53,122 bases of DNA from Bradyrhizobium oropedii (GTDB taxonomy: Bacteria; Pseudomonadota; Alphaproteobacteria; Rhizobiales; Xanthobacteraceae). Position numbers and translations under genes: made by a program. The notes under the pieces are model-generated. The model was not told the DNA's origin and ran no database searches. It saw only the letters and a list, made by a program, of their open reading frames with translations. The DNA lies in assembly GCF_020889685.1 (NCBI RefSeq), contig NZ_JACMYO010000039.1, forward strand, positions 1 through 53,122. Reading direction: 5' to 3'. Shown one piece after another: positions 1 through 7,568 of the stretch; the stretch's first letter is position 1; each line of letters opens with the position of its first letter.

Positions 1-190
1 GATCGTGTTGCGGCCGCTGCGGCCGCGCGAAGAACTGTTCGTGCTGCGCTCGGCCTGCGGCGCCGATGTCCGCTCGATCTGCGGCGGTGTCCAACCGGGC
101 GGCGGGCGGATCGTGCAATGCCTGGCGACCAATGCCGGTTCGCTCTCGCCGGGATGCCGCGATGTGCTGGCGCCGTTCGCGGCGCGATGA
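1..190 (+). CDS. Cysteine-rich repeat protein, 5'-truncated by window edge
   Basis: The reading frame is open to the first base of the window and ends at a TGA at 188-190, so only about the last 62 residues are visible and the true start lies upstream. The visible part carries one Cys-rich module: AC-x2-D-x4-C, then PGGGRI, then CL, then LSPGC. The next gene carries the same module, so the two are tandem paralogues. Proteins of this kind are small periplasmic or secreted Cys-rich-repeat proteins of rhizobia without known function. The spacing of four cysteines suggests two disulfides, which is inference. Confidence 0.6.
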   Translation, partial: IVLRPLRPREELFVLRSACGADVRSICGGVQPGGGRIVQCLATNAGSLSPGCRDVLAPFAAR

Positions 191-229
191 GCTTGTTGCC
201 AAGCGACTGACCGGAAGAGGGAGCGAACG

Positions 230-451
230 ATGCTGCGTATTGTCCTGACCGCCGCGCTGCTCTGCGGCGCGACCGCCGTCTACGCCCAGGAGCTAACCAA
301 CGCACAACGCGACGCGTGCATGGGCGATTACCAGAAGTTCTGCAAAAGCGTGGCGCCCGGCGGCGGGCGCATCATCGCCTGCCTCGCCAAGGAGAGCGAC
401 AAGCTGACGCCCGCCTGCAAGAAAGTGCTGGCGGAAGCGGAAAAGAAATAA
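230..451 (+). CDS. Small secreted cysteine-rich repeat protein
   Basis: 73 residues. An N-terminal signal peptide of about 20 residues (Met-Leu-Arg, hydrophobic core, Ala-x-Ala at YAQ) is followed by one Cys-rich module with four Cys, the strictly shared PGGGRI motif and LTPAC. The mature protein is about 53 residues and Lys-rich at its end. An ATG with a purine-rich ribosome site (gagggag, about 216-222) fixes the start. It repeats the module of the gene just upstream, 39 bp away, which suggests a tandem duplication. A periplasmic or secreted location is well supported; function is unknown. Confidence 0.75.
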   Translation: MLRIVLTAALLCGATAVYAQELTNAQRDACMGDYQKFCKSVAPGGGRIIACLAKESDKLTPACKKVLAEAEKK

Positions 452-560
452 AAGCGCGGGCAGTGAGACGACAGGTGCCCGGCGCTTTTCCGGGCACGGA
501 GCCGTAGCACCTTGTTGTCACCGACAGGCCAACCATACCTCACCCGGGAGAGGGAATATC

Positions 561-773
561 ATGCGTTCGCTATTGCTGATCGCCGCGGCCCTGCTGTCCT
601 TTGCCGCGACCATGACCTTTGAGTCCTCCGATGCCAACGCCGTCGTGTGCGGGCGCGGCCCCTATCGCGCCGGATGCGCCGGCGCGCGCGGCGCGGTCGT
701 CGTCCGCAAGCCCGTGGTCGCCGGCTGCCGCTGGGTATGGGTCGGCGGGGTCAAGGTCCGCCGCTGCTATTGA
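561..773 (+). CDS. Small secreted hypothetical protein
   Basis: 70 residues, starting with ATG after a good ribosome site (gggagagg, about 546-553). It has a signal peptide of about 27 residues ending near SSDANA. The mature part is rich in Gly, Arg, Ala and Val with four Cys (VVCGRGPY, GCAGARG, GCRWVW, RRCY). This small Cys/Arg-Gly secreted type is common in Bradyrhizobium-like genomes and has no assigned role. It is followed at once by dispersed palindromic repeats that close the transcription unit. Confidence 0.65.
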   Translation: MRSLLLIAAALLSFAATMTFESSDANAVVCGRGPYRAGCAGARGAVVVRKPVVAGCRWVWVGGVKVRRCY

Positions 774-795
774 ACCGTTCGCCCCCTCGCGGACA

Positions 796-842
796 GGCAT
801 GATCCGGAAAAGTGCGAAGCGGTTTTCCGAAAAGATCATGCC
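796..842. repeat. Dispersed palindromic element (GCATGATC type)
   Basis: The left arm runs gcatgatccggaaaa and the right arm ttttccgaaaagatcatgc, separated by a short Gly-tRNA-unlike spacer gtgcgaagcgg. The arms pair into a long imperfect hairpin. From memory this sequence type recurs in intergenic spacers of Bradyrhizobium-group genomes; only one copy is visible here. It lies just after a coding region and could act as a transcription or mRNA-end signal. Confidence 0.6.
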
Positions 843-851
843 AAACAGGAA

Positions 852-890
852 TCTAGAGCGCGATGACGGTTCAACCTATCGCGCTTTAGA
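852..890. repeat. Inverted repeat, 13-bp arms
   Basis: Arms TCTAGAGCGCGAT (852-864) and ATCGCGCTTTAGA (878-890) pair at 12 of 13 positions around a 13-base loop. It follows directly on the previous palindrome and precedes the 948-967 operator, so the 774-981 spacer is almost wholly made of repeats plus the promoter. Confidence 0.6.
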
Positions 891-947
891 CGCCGCGCGC
901 ATTTTCCCTCTGGCGTTCCCGCCGGAGGACTATTAGTCTGGACCCAA

Positions 948-967
948 ATTGTAAGTACACTGTCAAT
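948..967. promoter_or_regulatory. Candidate MarR operator, site 1
   Basis: ATTGTAAGTACACTGTCAAT ends 14 bp before the TTG start of the hydroxylase gene. It matches the palindrome at 6262-6281 in 18 of 20 positions. That second site lies between the divergent isomerase and gentisate dioxygenase genes. Two copies in front of functionally linked operons, and a MarR gene in one of those operons, make this a likely repressor site. The position at or after the promoter would suit repression relieved by an aromatic or CoA-ester ligand. This is inference without binding data. Confidence 0.65.
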
Positions 968-981
968 CTGGGAGGCAGACG

Positions 982-2112
982 TTGCGGATCGCCGTGATCG
1001 GCGGAGGGCCCGGCGGGCTCTATTTCGCCTATCTCTGGAAGAAGCGTCATCCTGACGCCGAGATCGACCTGTTCGAGCAGAACGCGGCCGGCGCCACCTG
1101 GGGCTTCGGCGTGGTGTTCTCCGAGCAGGCGCTGGACTTCCTGCGCGCCGACGACCCCGAGACGGTCGACGCCATCGCGCCCGGGATGGAGAGCTGGAAG
1201 AACATCACCCTCAATCTGCGCGGCGAGAGCGTCGAGATCGACGGTGTCGGGTTCTCCTCGATCGGCCGGCTCAAGCTGCTGACGATCCTGCAGGAGCGCG
1301 TGCGCAGCACAGGCGTCACGCCGCACTTCGACACCGTGGTGCAATCCCTCGACCAGCTCAGCGGTTACGACCTGATCGTCGCCGCCGACGGGCTGAACTC
1401 GATGGTCCGGCGCGGCTTCGAGGCTGCCTTCGGCGCGTCGGTCTCGCAGTCCTCCAACAAATTCGCCTGGTACGGCACCACGAAACCCTTCGCGACGCTG
1501 TCGCAGACCTTTGTCGCGACCGAGCGCGGCAGCTTCAACGCCCATCACTATCGCTATGCGAAGGACATGAGCACCTTCCTGGTCGAATGCGACGCGGCGA
1601 CCTGGGAAGCTTACGGCTTCGCCGACAAGAGCATCGAGCAATCGCAGGCGATCTGCGAACAGGTATTCGCCGCGACGCTGGACGGCCACCGACTGATCTC
1701 CAACAAATCGGTGTGGCGCAATTTCCCGTGGATCTGGAACGAGCGCTGGTCGCACGGCAACATGGTGCTGATCGGCGACGCCTTGCATTCCGCGCATTTC
1801 TCGATCGGCTCGGGCACGCGGCTGGCGATCGAGGACGCGATTGCGCTGACCAAGGCGCTGGAGAGCGAGGGCGGCATCGCCGCCGCGCTTCAACGTTATG
1901 AGGGCGAGCGCAAGCCGATCGTGAAGAAGCTCGTCACCGCGGCGCGGACCAGCGCCGACTGGTACGAGCATTTCCCCGCGCATATGAAGCTCGACCTGAT
2001 GGATTTCGCCTACAGCTACATCACCCGCTCCGGCCGGATCGACGATGCGCGGCTGCGCGCGATGTCGCCCGGATTCATGGCCCGCTACGAAGCCGCAAAG
2101 GGACAATCATGA
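982..2112 (+). CDS. FAD monooxygenase, salicylyl-CoA 5-hydroxylase-like
   Basis: 376 residues. Class A flavin hydroxylase: Rossmann motif GGGPGG at residues 7-12, a DG motif (AADG, 134-137) and the FAD-ribose motif GDALHS at 265-270. The sequence resembles the hydroxylase half of 2-aminobenzoyl-CoA monooxygenase/reductase and salicylyl-CoA 5-hydroxylase rather than free-acid hydroxylases. It is a stand-alone hydroxylase: the second, old-yellow-enzyme half found in longer relatives is absent. TTG start at 982 with ggaggc at 971-976. The stop overlaps the start of the CoA ligase (ATGA), so the two are translationally coupled. With gentisate dioxygenase nearby, the predicted reaction is salicylyl-CoA to gentisyl-CoA. 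An anthraniloyl-CoA or other aryl-CoA substrate is the main alternative. Confidence 0.75.
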   Translation: MRIAVIGGGPGGLYFAYLWKKRHPDAEIDLFEQNAAGATWGFGVVFSEQALDFLRADDPETVDAIAPGMESWKNITLNLRGESVEIDGVGFSSIGRLKLLTILQERVRSTGVTPHFDTVVQSLDQLSGYDLIVAADGLNSMVRRGFEAAFGASVSQSSNKFAWYGTTKPFATLSQTFVATERGSFNAHHYRYAKDMSTFLVECDAATWEAYGFADKSIEQSQAICEQVFAATLDGHRLISNKSVWRNFPWIWNERWSHGNMVLIGDALHSAHFSIGSGTRLAIEDAIALTKALESEGGIAAALQRYEGERKPIVKKLVTAARTSADWYEHFPAHMKLDLMDFAYSYITRSGRIDDARLRAMSPGFMARYEAAKGQS

Positions 2113-3719
2113 CCGGGATCGCCGACCAGGTTCCGCAGGACAACCCCGGTGCGCGCGAGATCGGCTTTACGATCCCCGAACGCTATAATGCGAGCCGCAT
2201 CCTGTTCGACAATCTCGGCAACGGAAACGCCGAACGCCTGGCGCTGACCGGCCCGGCGGGCACGCGGACCTATCGCGAGCTCTGCGCTGACGCGGCGCGC
2301 TGGGGCCACGCCTTGCTGTCGCTCGGATTAAAGCGCGGCGACCGCGTCCTGCTGTTCCTCGACGACACCCCGGCCTATCCGGCGGCGTTCTTCGGTGCGG
2401 TCCGCGCCGGCTTCGTGCCGCTCTTGATCAACACGCTGACGACGCCGGAGCTGCTGCAATTCTATCTGTCCGACGCCGGCGCCCAGGTCGCCGTCACCGA
2501 TGCCGAATTCTGCACGCGTTTCAATGCGGAAGCCTGCAAGGACACGCCGCTGCGCACAATGGTCGTGGTGAACGGTGCCGCAGGCGATCACAACGTGGCC
2601 GAGACACGCAACGCCGGCGAATGGCTGGATGGCTTCCCGACCGAACTGGACGCGGCCGACACAAACCGCAACGAGATGGCGTTCTGGATGTATTCGTCAG
2701 GCTCGACCGGCCGCCCCAAGGGCATCGTGCATTTGCAGCACGACATGGCCTATAGCGAACGTGCCTTTGCCCGCAGCGTGCTGAAGCTTTCGCCCGGCGA
2801 TATCTGCTTCTCGGTGCCGAAGATCTTCTTCGCCTACGGTTTTGGCAATTCGATCACGTTTCCGTTCTCGGTCGGCGCTGCGACGCTGCTGCTGCCGGGC
2901 CAGCCGAAACCGGCCGCGATCTTCGCGGCGATCGGGCAATATCGGCCGACCGTGTTCTTCGGCCTGCCGACGCTCTACATCTCCTTGACCAAGGCCGAAG
3001 GCGCCGACACTGCCGATTTCTCCTCGCTGCGGATGGCGGTCTCGGCTGCCGAAGTGCTGTCGGCCGAGGTCTTCAACGGCTGGAAGCAGCTCACCGGGCT
3101 CGAGATCATCGAAGGGCTCGGATCGACCGAGGTGCTGCACGTCTATCTCAGCAACCGCGCAGAGCAGAAGAAGCTCGGCGCGGCCGGCCTGCGCGTCCCC
3201 GGCTACGAGATCATGCTCCGCGACAGCGACGGCCGCGAGGTCGGCGACAATGAGGAAGGCATCCTGTGGGTGCGCGGCGATTCCGCGACGCCGCTGTACT
3301 GGAACCGGCCGGACAAGACCGCCGAGACCGTGCGCGAGGACGGCTGGATCTACACCGGTGACCGCTTCATGCGCGACAGCGACGGTTTCCATTTCTTCCG
3401 CGGCCGCGCCGACGACCTGATCAAGATCTCCGGCCAGTGGGTCTATCCGCTCGAGGTTGAGCTCTGTCTCGCCGATCACCCCGACGTCCGCGAATGCGCC
3501 GTCTACGCCGCCGAATTGCCGGACCGGCGCATGACGCTGCGGGCCGTGGTGGTGATGAACAAGGCCGGCTTCGACAGCGACGAGGCGACGCGGCGGTTGC
3601 AGGACTACGTCAAGACGAAGCTGTTGCCGTATAAATATCCGCGCGAGGTAAAATTCATCGAGGAGCTGCCGAAGACCGGCACGGGGAAGATCGACCGCCA
3701 GGCGGTGATGCGGATGTGA
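2109..3719 (+). CDS. Aryl-CoA ligase of the benzoate-CoA ligase family
   Basis: 536 residues, ANL superfamily. The phosphate loop YSSGSTGRPKG is at residues 195-205, the adenylate motif YTGDRF near 417, the hinge and CoA region RADDLIKISGQWVYP follows, and the C-terminal catalytic Lys lies in KTGTGKIDR (about 528). The overall pattern is that of benzoate or hydroxybenzoate CoA ligases: aromatic acid plus ATP plus CoA gives aryl-CoA, AMP and PPi in the cytoplasm. It is coupled by a 4-base overlap to the aryl-CoA hydroxylase upstream, so salicylate is the favoured substrate. Benzoate, anthranilate or 3-hydroxybenzoate cannot be excluded from sequence. It is followed by a dispersed repeat that probably ends the operon. 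Confidence 0.82.
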   Translation: MTGIADQVPQDNPGAREIGFTIPERYNASRILFDNLGNGNAERLALTGPAGTRTYRELCADAARWGHALLSLGLKRGDRVLLFLDDTPAYPAAFFGAVRAGFVPLLINTLTTPELLQFYLSDAGAQVAVTDAEFCTRFNAEACKDTPLRTMVVVNGAAGDHNVAETRNAGEWLDGFPTELDAADTNRNEMAFWMYSSGSTGRPKGIVHLQHDMAYSERAFARSVLKLSPGDICFSVPKIFFAYGFGNSITFPFSVGAATLLLPGQPKPAAIFAAIGQYRPTVFFGLPTLYISLTKAEGADTADFSSLRMAVSAAEVLSAEVFNGWKQLTGLEIIEGLGSTEVLHVYLSNRAEQKKLGAAGLRVPGYEIMLRDSDGREVGDNEEGILWVRGDSATPLYWNRPDKTAETVREDGWIYTGDRFMRDSDGFHFFRGRADDLIKISGQWVYPLEVELCLADHPDVRECAVYAAELPDRRMTLRAVVVMNKAGFDSDEATRRLQDYVKTKLLPYKYPREVKFIEELPKTGTGKIDRQAVMRM

Positions 3720-3738
3720 GGGCACCAGGCTCGCTGTT

Positions 3739-3866
3739 GTCCCTGCGAAAGCAGGGACCCATAACCACCAATCTCAGCCGCTACATCGCGCTGGGGCCCC
3801 AGCATCGCGCCACAGATGCATTCGTGGTTATGGGTCCCGGATCGCGCTTCGCTCGTCCGGGACGAC
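3739..3866. repeat. Dispersed repeat family A, copy 1
   Basis: It begins GTCCCTGCGAAAGCAGGGAC (itself a hairpin), continues with CCATAACCAC, and closes with GTGGTTATGGGTCCCGG and GGGACGAC, so the whole element folds back on itself. Copies 2 and 3 are at 7411-7541 and 43170-43288. It fills the spacer between the convergent ligase and hydroxylase genes. Likely a non-coding repetitive extragenic element, possibly also working as a terminator. Confidence 0.75.
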
Positions 3867-3883
3867 GGCGGAGTTTGCGACGG

Positions 3884-5068
3884 CTAACTCCCCAGCCCCG
3901 TCCCGCCATACAGCCACGCGATATCGTCGCACCACTCGGTCTGCGACTTCGCGCTCATGATCGCGTTGCGGATGCGGGCGTGGTCGCCTGCGGGATGGTA
4001 GACGTGCTCGCCGATCGCGCGTGACATCAGCTGCACGCGCGCCGTGCGCGGGAAGCGCTGGGCACGATAGGCATCGAGCGCCGCTGCCTGATCATCGTGA
4101 TTGGCCAGCATGTGCGACAGGCAGACCGCGTCCTCCATCGCCTGGCAGGCGCCTTGCGCGAAATATTGCAGCATCGGATGCGCAGCGTCGCCGAGCAGCA
4201 CGACGCGGCCATCGATCCAGCGTTCGGTGGGGTCGCGGTCGCACAGCACCCAGAGCTTCCAGTTTGTGCCGTGGCGAATGATGTTCTGCGCCCGCTCGTG
4301 GACGTGGGTGAAGCCCTTCATCACCTCGGCTTCGGAGACCGGCTTGCCCGCAACCGGCTCCGGTGCATCATTGTGATAGGTGACGACGAGGTTGAACACC
4401 TTCCAGCCCGACAGCGGATAATGCACGATGTGGCATTTCGGCCCGGCCCACAGCGTCGCCGCATTCCAGCGCAGGTCTTCCGGCATCTGCTCGGTCGGAA
4501 TCACCGAGCGATAGGTGGTGTGGCCGGAGACGCGCGGCGGGCCGTCTGCCGTCACCTGCTTGCGGATGTTCGACCACAGCCCGTCGGCTCCGATCAGCAG
4601 CCGCCCGGTGATGCGCTCGCCACCGGCGAGCTTTGCAGTCACGGATGAACCATCCTGCTCGTAGCCGACCACCTCACTGCTGACGCGCAGCTCGATCAGT
4701 TCATGGCTCTGGCAGGCGCGCAGGAACACGCCGTGCAGATCGCCGCGATGCACGACGGCATAGGGGTTGCCGAACCGCGCGCGAAAGGCATCGCCGAGAT
4801 CGATATGGGTGATCTCATCGGCGGTCAGCGCATCCATCAGCCGCAACTGGTCGATATAGACCGCCATGTTGCGCGCGGCCTCGCCGACGCCGAGATAGTC
4901 GAAGGCGTGGAACGCGTTCGGCCCAAGCTGGATGCCGGCGCCGATCTCGCCAAGCGCGGCGGCCTTTTCCAGCAGGATCGAGCGGATGCCCTTTTGCGCA
5001 AGCCCCAGCGCCACGGCGAGACCGCCGATGCCGCCACCCGCGATCAGGACAGGTCTCGTCTCCGCCAT
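3884..5068 (-). CDS. 3-hydroxybenzoate 6-hydroxylase-like FAD monooxygenase
   Basis: 394 residues. Class A flavin monooxygenase with GGGIGG at 11-16, GADG at 160-163 and GDAAHPMLQYFAQG at 293-306. The last stretch is typical of the 3-hydroxybenzoate 6-hydroxylase / salicylate hydroxylase group. Start ATG at 5068 overlaps the MarR stop (TGATG), which excludes the longer open frame reaching 5473. Expected reaction: 3-hydroxybenzoate plus NADH and O2 to gentisate. The operon position after the isomerase and MarR genes, and the divergent gentisate dioxygenase, favour the 6-hydroxylase over salicylate 1-hydroxylase (which would give catechol). Confidence 0.82.
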   Translation of the reverse strand: MAETRPVLIAGGGIGGLAVALGLAQKGIRSILLEKAAALGEIGAGIQLGPNAFHAFDYLGVGEAARNMAVYIDQLRLMDALTADEITHIDLGDAFRARFGNPYAVVHRGDLHGVFLRACQSHELIELRVSSEVVGYEQDGSSVTAKLAGGERITGRLLIGADGLWSNIRKQVTADGPPRVSGHTTYRSVIPTEQMPEDLRWNAATLWAGPKCHIVHYPLSGWKVFNLVVTYHNDAPEPVAGKPVSEAEVMKGFTHVHERAQNIIRHGTNWKLWVLCDRDPTERWIDGRVVLLGDAAHPMLQYFAQGACQAMEDAVCLSHMLANHDDQAAALDAYRAQRFPRTARVQLMSRAIGEHVYHPAGDHARIRNAIMSAKSQTEWCDDIAWLYGGTGLGS

Positions 5069-5580
5069 CAGCCCGACCTTCCGAGATGTTCGAGGGCATC
5101 CTCGGCGCGCAGCGGCACGCGCGACGCCTCGTTGTTGAGGTCGACAAGTTGGGTCAAGAGCGAGAGAAGCGTCTTTCGATCGGCCGGCTTCAACGGCTGC
5201 AGCATCCGCGTCTGTGCCTTCTCGACCGAGGGCATGATCTCGTTCAGCACGCCGGCGCCGGCCTTGGTGAGATAGAGCAGCTTGACCCGCTTGTCCTCGG
5301 GCGCCGGCTTGCGCACGATGAACTCCTTGGCCTGCAGCCGCTCGATCACGTTGCCGAGCGTGGAGCGGTCGAACGCGATCACCGCCGAGAGCCGGGTGGC
5401 GTCGATGCCGGGGTGGGTCGAGATCGTCACCAGCGCGGCGTATTGCACCGGCGTCAGGTCGAACGACCTGCATTCCTCGATGAACAACGCCACCGCGATC
5501 TGCTGCATCCGCCGGAACAAATAGCCGGGCGCGGTGTAGACCGCGTCCATGGTGACGGGCGTGGGCTTGCTACTCGGCAT
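5068..5580 (-). CDS. MarR-family transcriptional regulator
   Basis: 170 residues from the ATG at 5580 (an ATG at 5550 is the alternative). It has a winged-helix core: LTPVQYAALVTI, a recognition region DRSTLGNVIERLQ, and a wing with EDKRVKLLYLT, followed by a C-terminal dimer helix. It overlaps the end of the isomerase gene by 11 bp and the start of the 3-hydroxybenzoate hydroxylase by 1 bp, so it is the middle gene of a coupled three-gene operon. It is the only regulator in the gentisate cluster. It is the natural candidate for binding the 20-bp palindromes at 948-967 and 6262-6281, including its own promoter. Confidence 0.85.
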   Translation of the reverse strand: MPSSKPTPVTMDAVYTAPGYLFRRMQQIAVALFIEECRSFDLTPVQYAALVTISTHPGIDATRLSAVIAFDRSTLGNVIERLQAKEFIVRKPAPEDKRVKLLYLTKAGAGVLNEIMPSVEKAQTRMLQPLKPADRKTLLSLLTQLVDLNNEASRVPLRAEDALEHLGRSG

Positions 5581-6202
5581 CGGGCTGCTTGTCCGGCGCG
5601 GCGTCGGCGAACGCCTTGACTTGTTTTGTCGCGGCCTCTGCCTTGAGCAGGCGCGGATAGGCTGAGACGTCGACGCCGAAGCGCCGCGCATTGGCGAGCT
5701 GCGGCACCAGGCAGAGATCGGCGAGCGTCGGCGTTTCACCGAAGCAGAACGGCCCGGCCTCTTCGGCAATCAGCGTCTCGCAGGCCGACAGGCCTTCGCG
5801 ATTGGCCCAGGCGGCCCATTCCGTCACTTGCTCCTCGGGCAGGCCGAGCTGGCGCAGCCGCGCCAGCACTTTCAGATTCTGCACCGGGTGGGTGTCGCAG
5901 GCGATCGCCTGCGCGAACGCCCGCACCTTGGCGCGGCGCAGCGGGTCCTTCGGCAGCAGCGGCGGAGTGGGATTGGTCTCATCGAGCCATTCGATGATCG
6001 CAAGCGACTGGGTGAGGATCGCGCCGGCATCGCTCTCCAGCGTCGGCACCAACCCCTGCGGATTGATCGCCAGATAGGCCGGCGCGCATTGCTCGCCCTT
6101 GCGCAGATGATGCGGCAGATGCTCCGACGTGAGCCCCTTCAGATTGAGGGCGATCCGGACCCGGTAGGACGCGCTGCTCCGGAAATAGCCATGCAGCTTC
6201 AT
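5570..6202 (-). CDS. maiA: Maleylpyruvate/maleylacetoacetate isomerase (zeta GST)
   Basis: 210 residues, the usual length for the family. The N-terminal thioredoxin-fold part carries the zeta-class signature SSASYRVRIALNLKG (residues 9-23) with the catalytic Ser/Cys region, followed by NPQGLVPTL. The C-terminal part is the helical GST domain with ADLCLVPQL. Zeta GSTs use glutathione to isomerise maleylacetoacetate or maleylpyruvate. Next to gentisate 1,2-dioxygenase, maleylpyruvate to fumarylpyruvate is the expected reaction. First gene of the operon with the MarR and 3-hydroxybenzoate hydroxylase genes; its promoter faces the dioxygenase promoter. The last pathway enzyme, fumarylpyruvate hydrolase, is not seen in the window. 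Confidence 0.85.
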   Translation of the reverse strand: MKLHGYFRSSASYRVRIALNLKGLTSEHLPHHLRKGEQCAPAYLAINPQGLVPTLESDAGAILTQSLAIIEWLDETNPTPPLLPKDPLRRAKVRAFAQAIACDTHPVQNLKVLARLRQLGLPEEQVTEWAAWANREGLSACETLIAEEAGPFCFGETPTLADLCLVPQLANARRFGVDVSAYPRLLKAEAATKQVKAFADAAPDKQPDAE

Positions 6203-6261
6203 CGGAACCTCCCTTGCATTCTTGCATTTCGTTATCGGCTTGGTTCATTGACGCTAGCCAT

Positions 6262-6281
6262 ATTGTCAGTATACTGTCAAT
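6262..6281. promoter_or_regulatory. Candidate MarR operator, site 2 (divergent promoter)
   Basis: ATTGTCAGTATACTGTCAAT is a palindrome apart from one symmetric T/T pair in each arm. It lies in the 114-bp spacer between the isomerase operon (start 6202, minus) and gentisate dioxygenase (start 6317, plus). Its twin is at 948-967. A single bound MarR dimer here could control both directions. Confidence 0.72.
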
Positions 6282-6316
6282 TAAATTGAACCGACAAGAA
6301 TGATGGGAGGCTTGCC

Positions 6317-7357
6317 ATGGAAGCCGTGCAGAAGACCCCGGAGCGCGAGGCGTTCTACAAGAAGATCGACGGCGAAAACCTCTCGGCGCTGTGGAACGTA
6401 TTGGGCGACCTGGTCACGCCGGAGCCGCGCAGCGCCTGCCGCCCGCATCTGTGGAAGTTCGACCAGATCCGCGACTACATGAACGAGGCCGGCAAGTTGA
6501 TCACGGCCAAGGAAGCCGAGCGCCGCGTGCTGGTGCTGGAGAACCCCGGCCTGCGCGGTCAGTCCAGAATCACGACTTCCCTGTTTGCCGGCGTGCAGAT
6601 GGTGGTGCCGGGCGACGTTGCGCCCGCGCATCGTCACACCCAGTCGGCGCTGCGTTTCGTGCTGGAGGGCAAGGGCGCCTACACCGCCGTCGATGGCGAG
6701 CGCACCGCGATGGCGCCGGGCGATTTCGTCATCACGCCGTCGATGACCTGGCATGACCATTCCAACGAGACATCGGAGCCGATGTTCTGGCTCGACGGGC
6801 TCGATATTCCCATGGTGCAATTCTTCGACTGCTCGTTCGCGGAAGGCGCCAAGGAGGACCAGCAGGCGATCTCCAAGCCGGCCGGTGACAGCTTCGCGCG
6901 CTACGGCCGCAACCTGTTGCCGATCGACCAGAAGCGGTCGTCCAAAACCTCGCCGATCTTCAACTATCCCTATGAGCACACCCGCGAGACGCTGGAAAAG
7001 GCCCGGGCCCGAGATGAATGGGATGCCTGCCACGGCCTCAAGCTGAAATTCTCCAACCCCGAGACCGGCGACTTTGCGATGCCGACCATCGGCACCTTCA
7101 TCCAGCTGCTGCCGAAGGGCTTCAAGACCGCGCGCTATCGCTCGACCGACGCCACCGTGTTCGCCGCGATCGAGGGCAAGGGCCGCACCCGGGTCGGCGA
7201 CCAGACCTTCGAATGGGGACCGCGCGATCTGTTCGTGGTGCCGAGCTGGCACTGGGTCACCCACGAAGCCGACACCGACTCCGTGCTGTTCTCGTTCTCG
7301 GATCGCCCGGTGCAGCAGAAGCTGGATCTGTTCCGCGAGGACAGGGGGAACGCCTAA
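6317..7357 (+). CDS. Gentisate 1,2-dioxygenase
   Basis: 346 residues, the usual length for the family. Bicupin protein. The N-terminal cupin holds the Fe(II) ligands His105 and His107 (HRHTQSALRFVLEG) and His146 (TWHDHSN). The C-terminal cupin (residues about 255-330, FIQLLPKG to WHWVTHEA) keeps the fold. It opens gentisate to maleylpyruvate with O2. ATG at 6317 follows a strong gggagg ribosome site. It is transcribed away from the isomerase-MarR-hydroxylase operon and shares its operator. It is the central enzyme onto which the CoA and non-CoA branches of this cluster converge. Confidence 0.93.
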   Translation: MEAVQKTPEREAFYKKIDGENLSALWNVLGDLVTPEPRSACRPHLWKFDQIRDYMNEAGKLITAKEAERRVLVLENPGLRGQSRITTSLFAGVQMVVPGDVAPAHRHTQSALRFVLEGKGAYTAVDGERTAMAPGDFVITPSMTWHDHSNETSEPMFWLDGLDIPMVQFFDCSFAEGAKEDQQAISKPAGDSFARYGRNLLPIDQKRSSKTSPIFNYPYEHTRETLEKARARDEWDACHGLKLKFSNPETGDFAMPTIGTFIQLLPKGFKTARYRSTDATVFAAIEGKGRTRVGDQTFEWGPRDLFVVPSWHWVTHEADTDSVLFSFSDRPVQQKLDLFREDRGNA

Positions 7358-7410
7358 GCGATTGTAGGGTAGGCACGCTGCGCTTTGCTCACCTTACGAT
7401 TTTAACCCCC

Positions 7411-7541
7411 GTCGTCCCGGGCAAGCGAAGCGCGACCCGGGACCCATAACCACAGGGTTGCGTTGTTGGAGGTGCTGGGCCCCCAGCCTTTTCTAACAAC
7501 AACATCCTGTGGTTATGGGTCCCTGCTTTCGCAGGGACGAC
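7411..7541. repeat. Dispersed repeat family A, copy 2
   Basis: GTCGTCCCGGGCAAGCGAAG opens the element and GGTCCCTGCTTTCGCAGGGACGAC-type sequence closes it, with internal GGGACCCATAACCACA and TGTGGTTATGGGTCCC arms. It occupies most of the 7358-7568 spacer between the convergent dioxygenase and ABC permease genes. Nothing else is recognisable there. Confidence 0.75.
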
Positions 7542-7568
7542 ATTGAGTTTGTGGCCAGCAGCGCGCCT

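Noticed and set aside
886..2106. 406-residue minus-strand open frame opposite the hydroxylase
   Set aside because: It mirrors the codon pattern of the plus-strand gene, has Arg/Gly/Val-rich low-complexity content and no motif. It is a shadow caused by high GC.
5580..5769. N-terminal extension of the MarR gene
   Set aside because: It lies wholly within the isomerase gene and is Arg/Pro/Ser-rich. The ATG at 5580 gives the normal MarR length.
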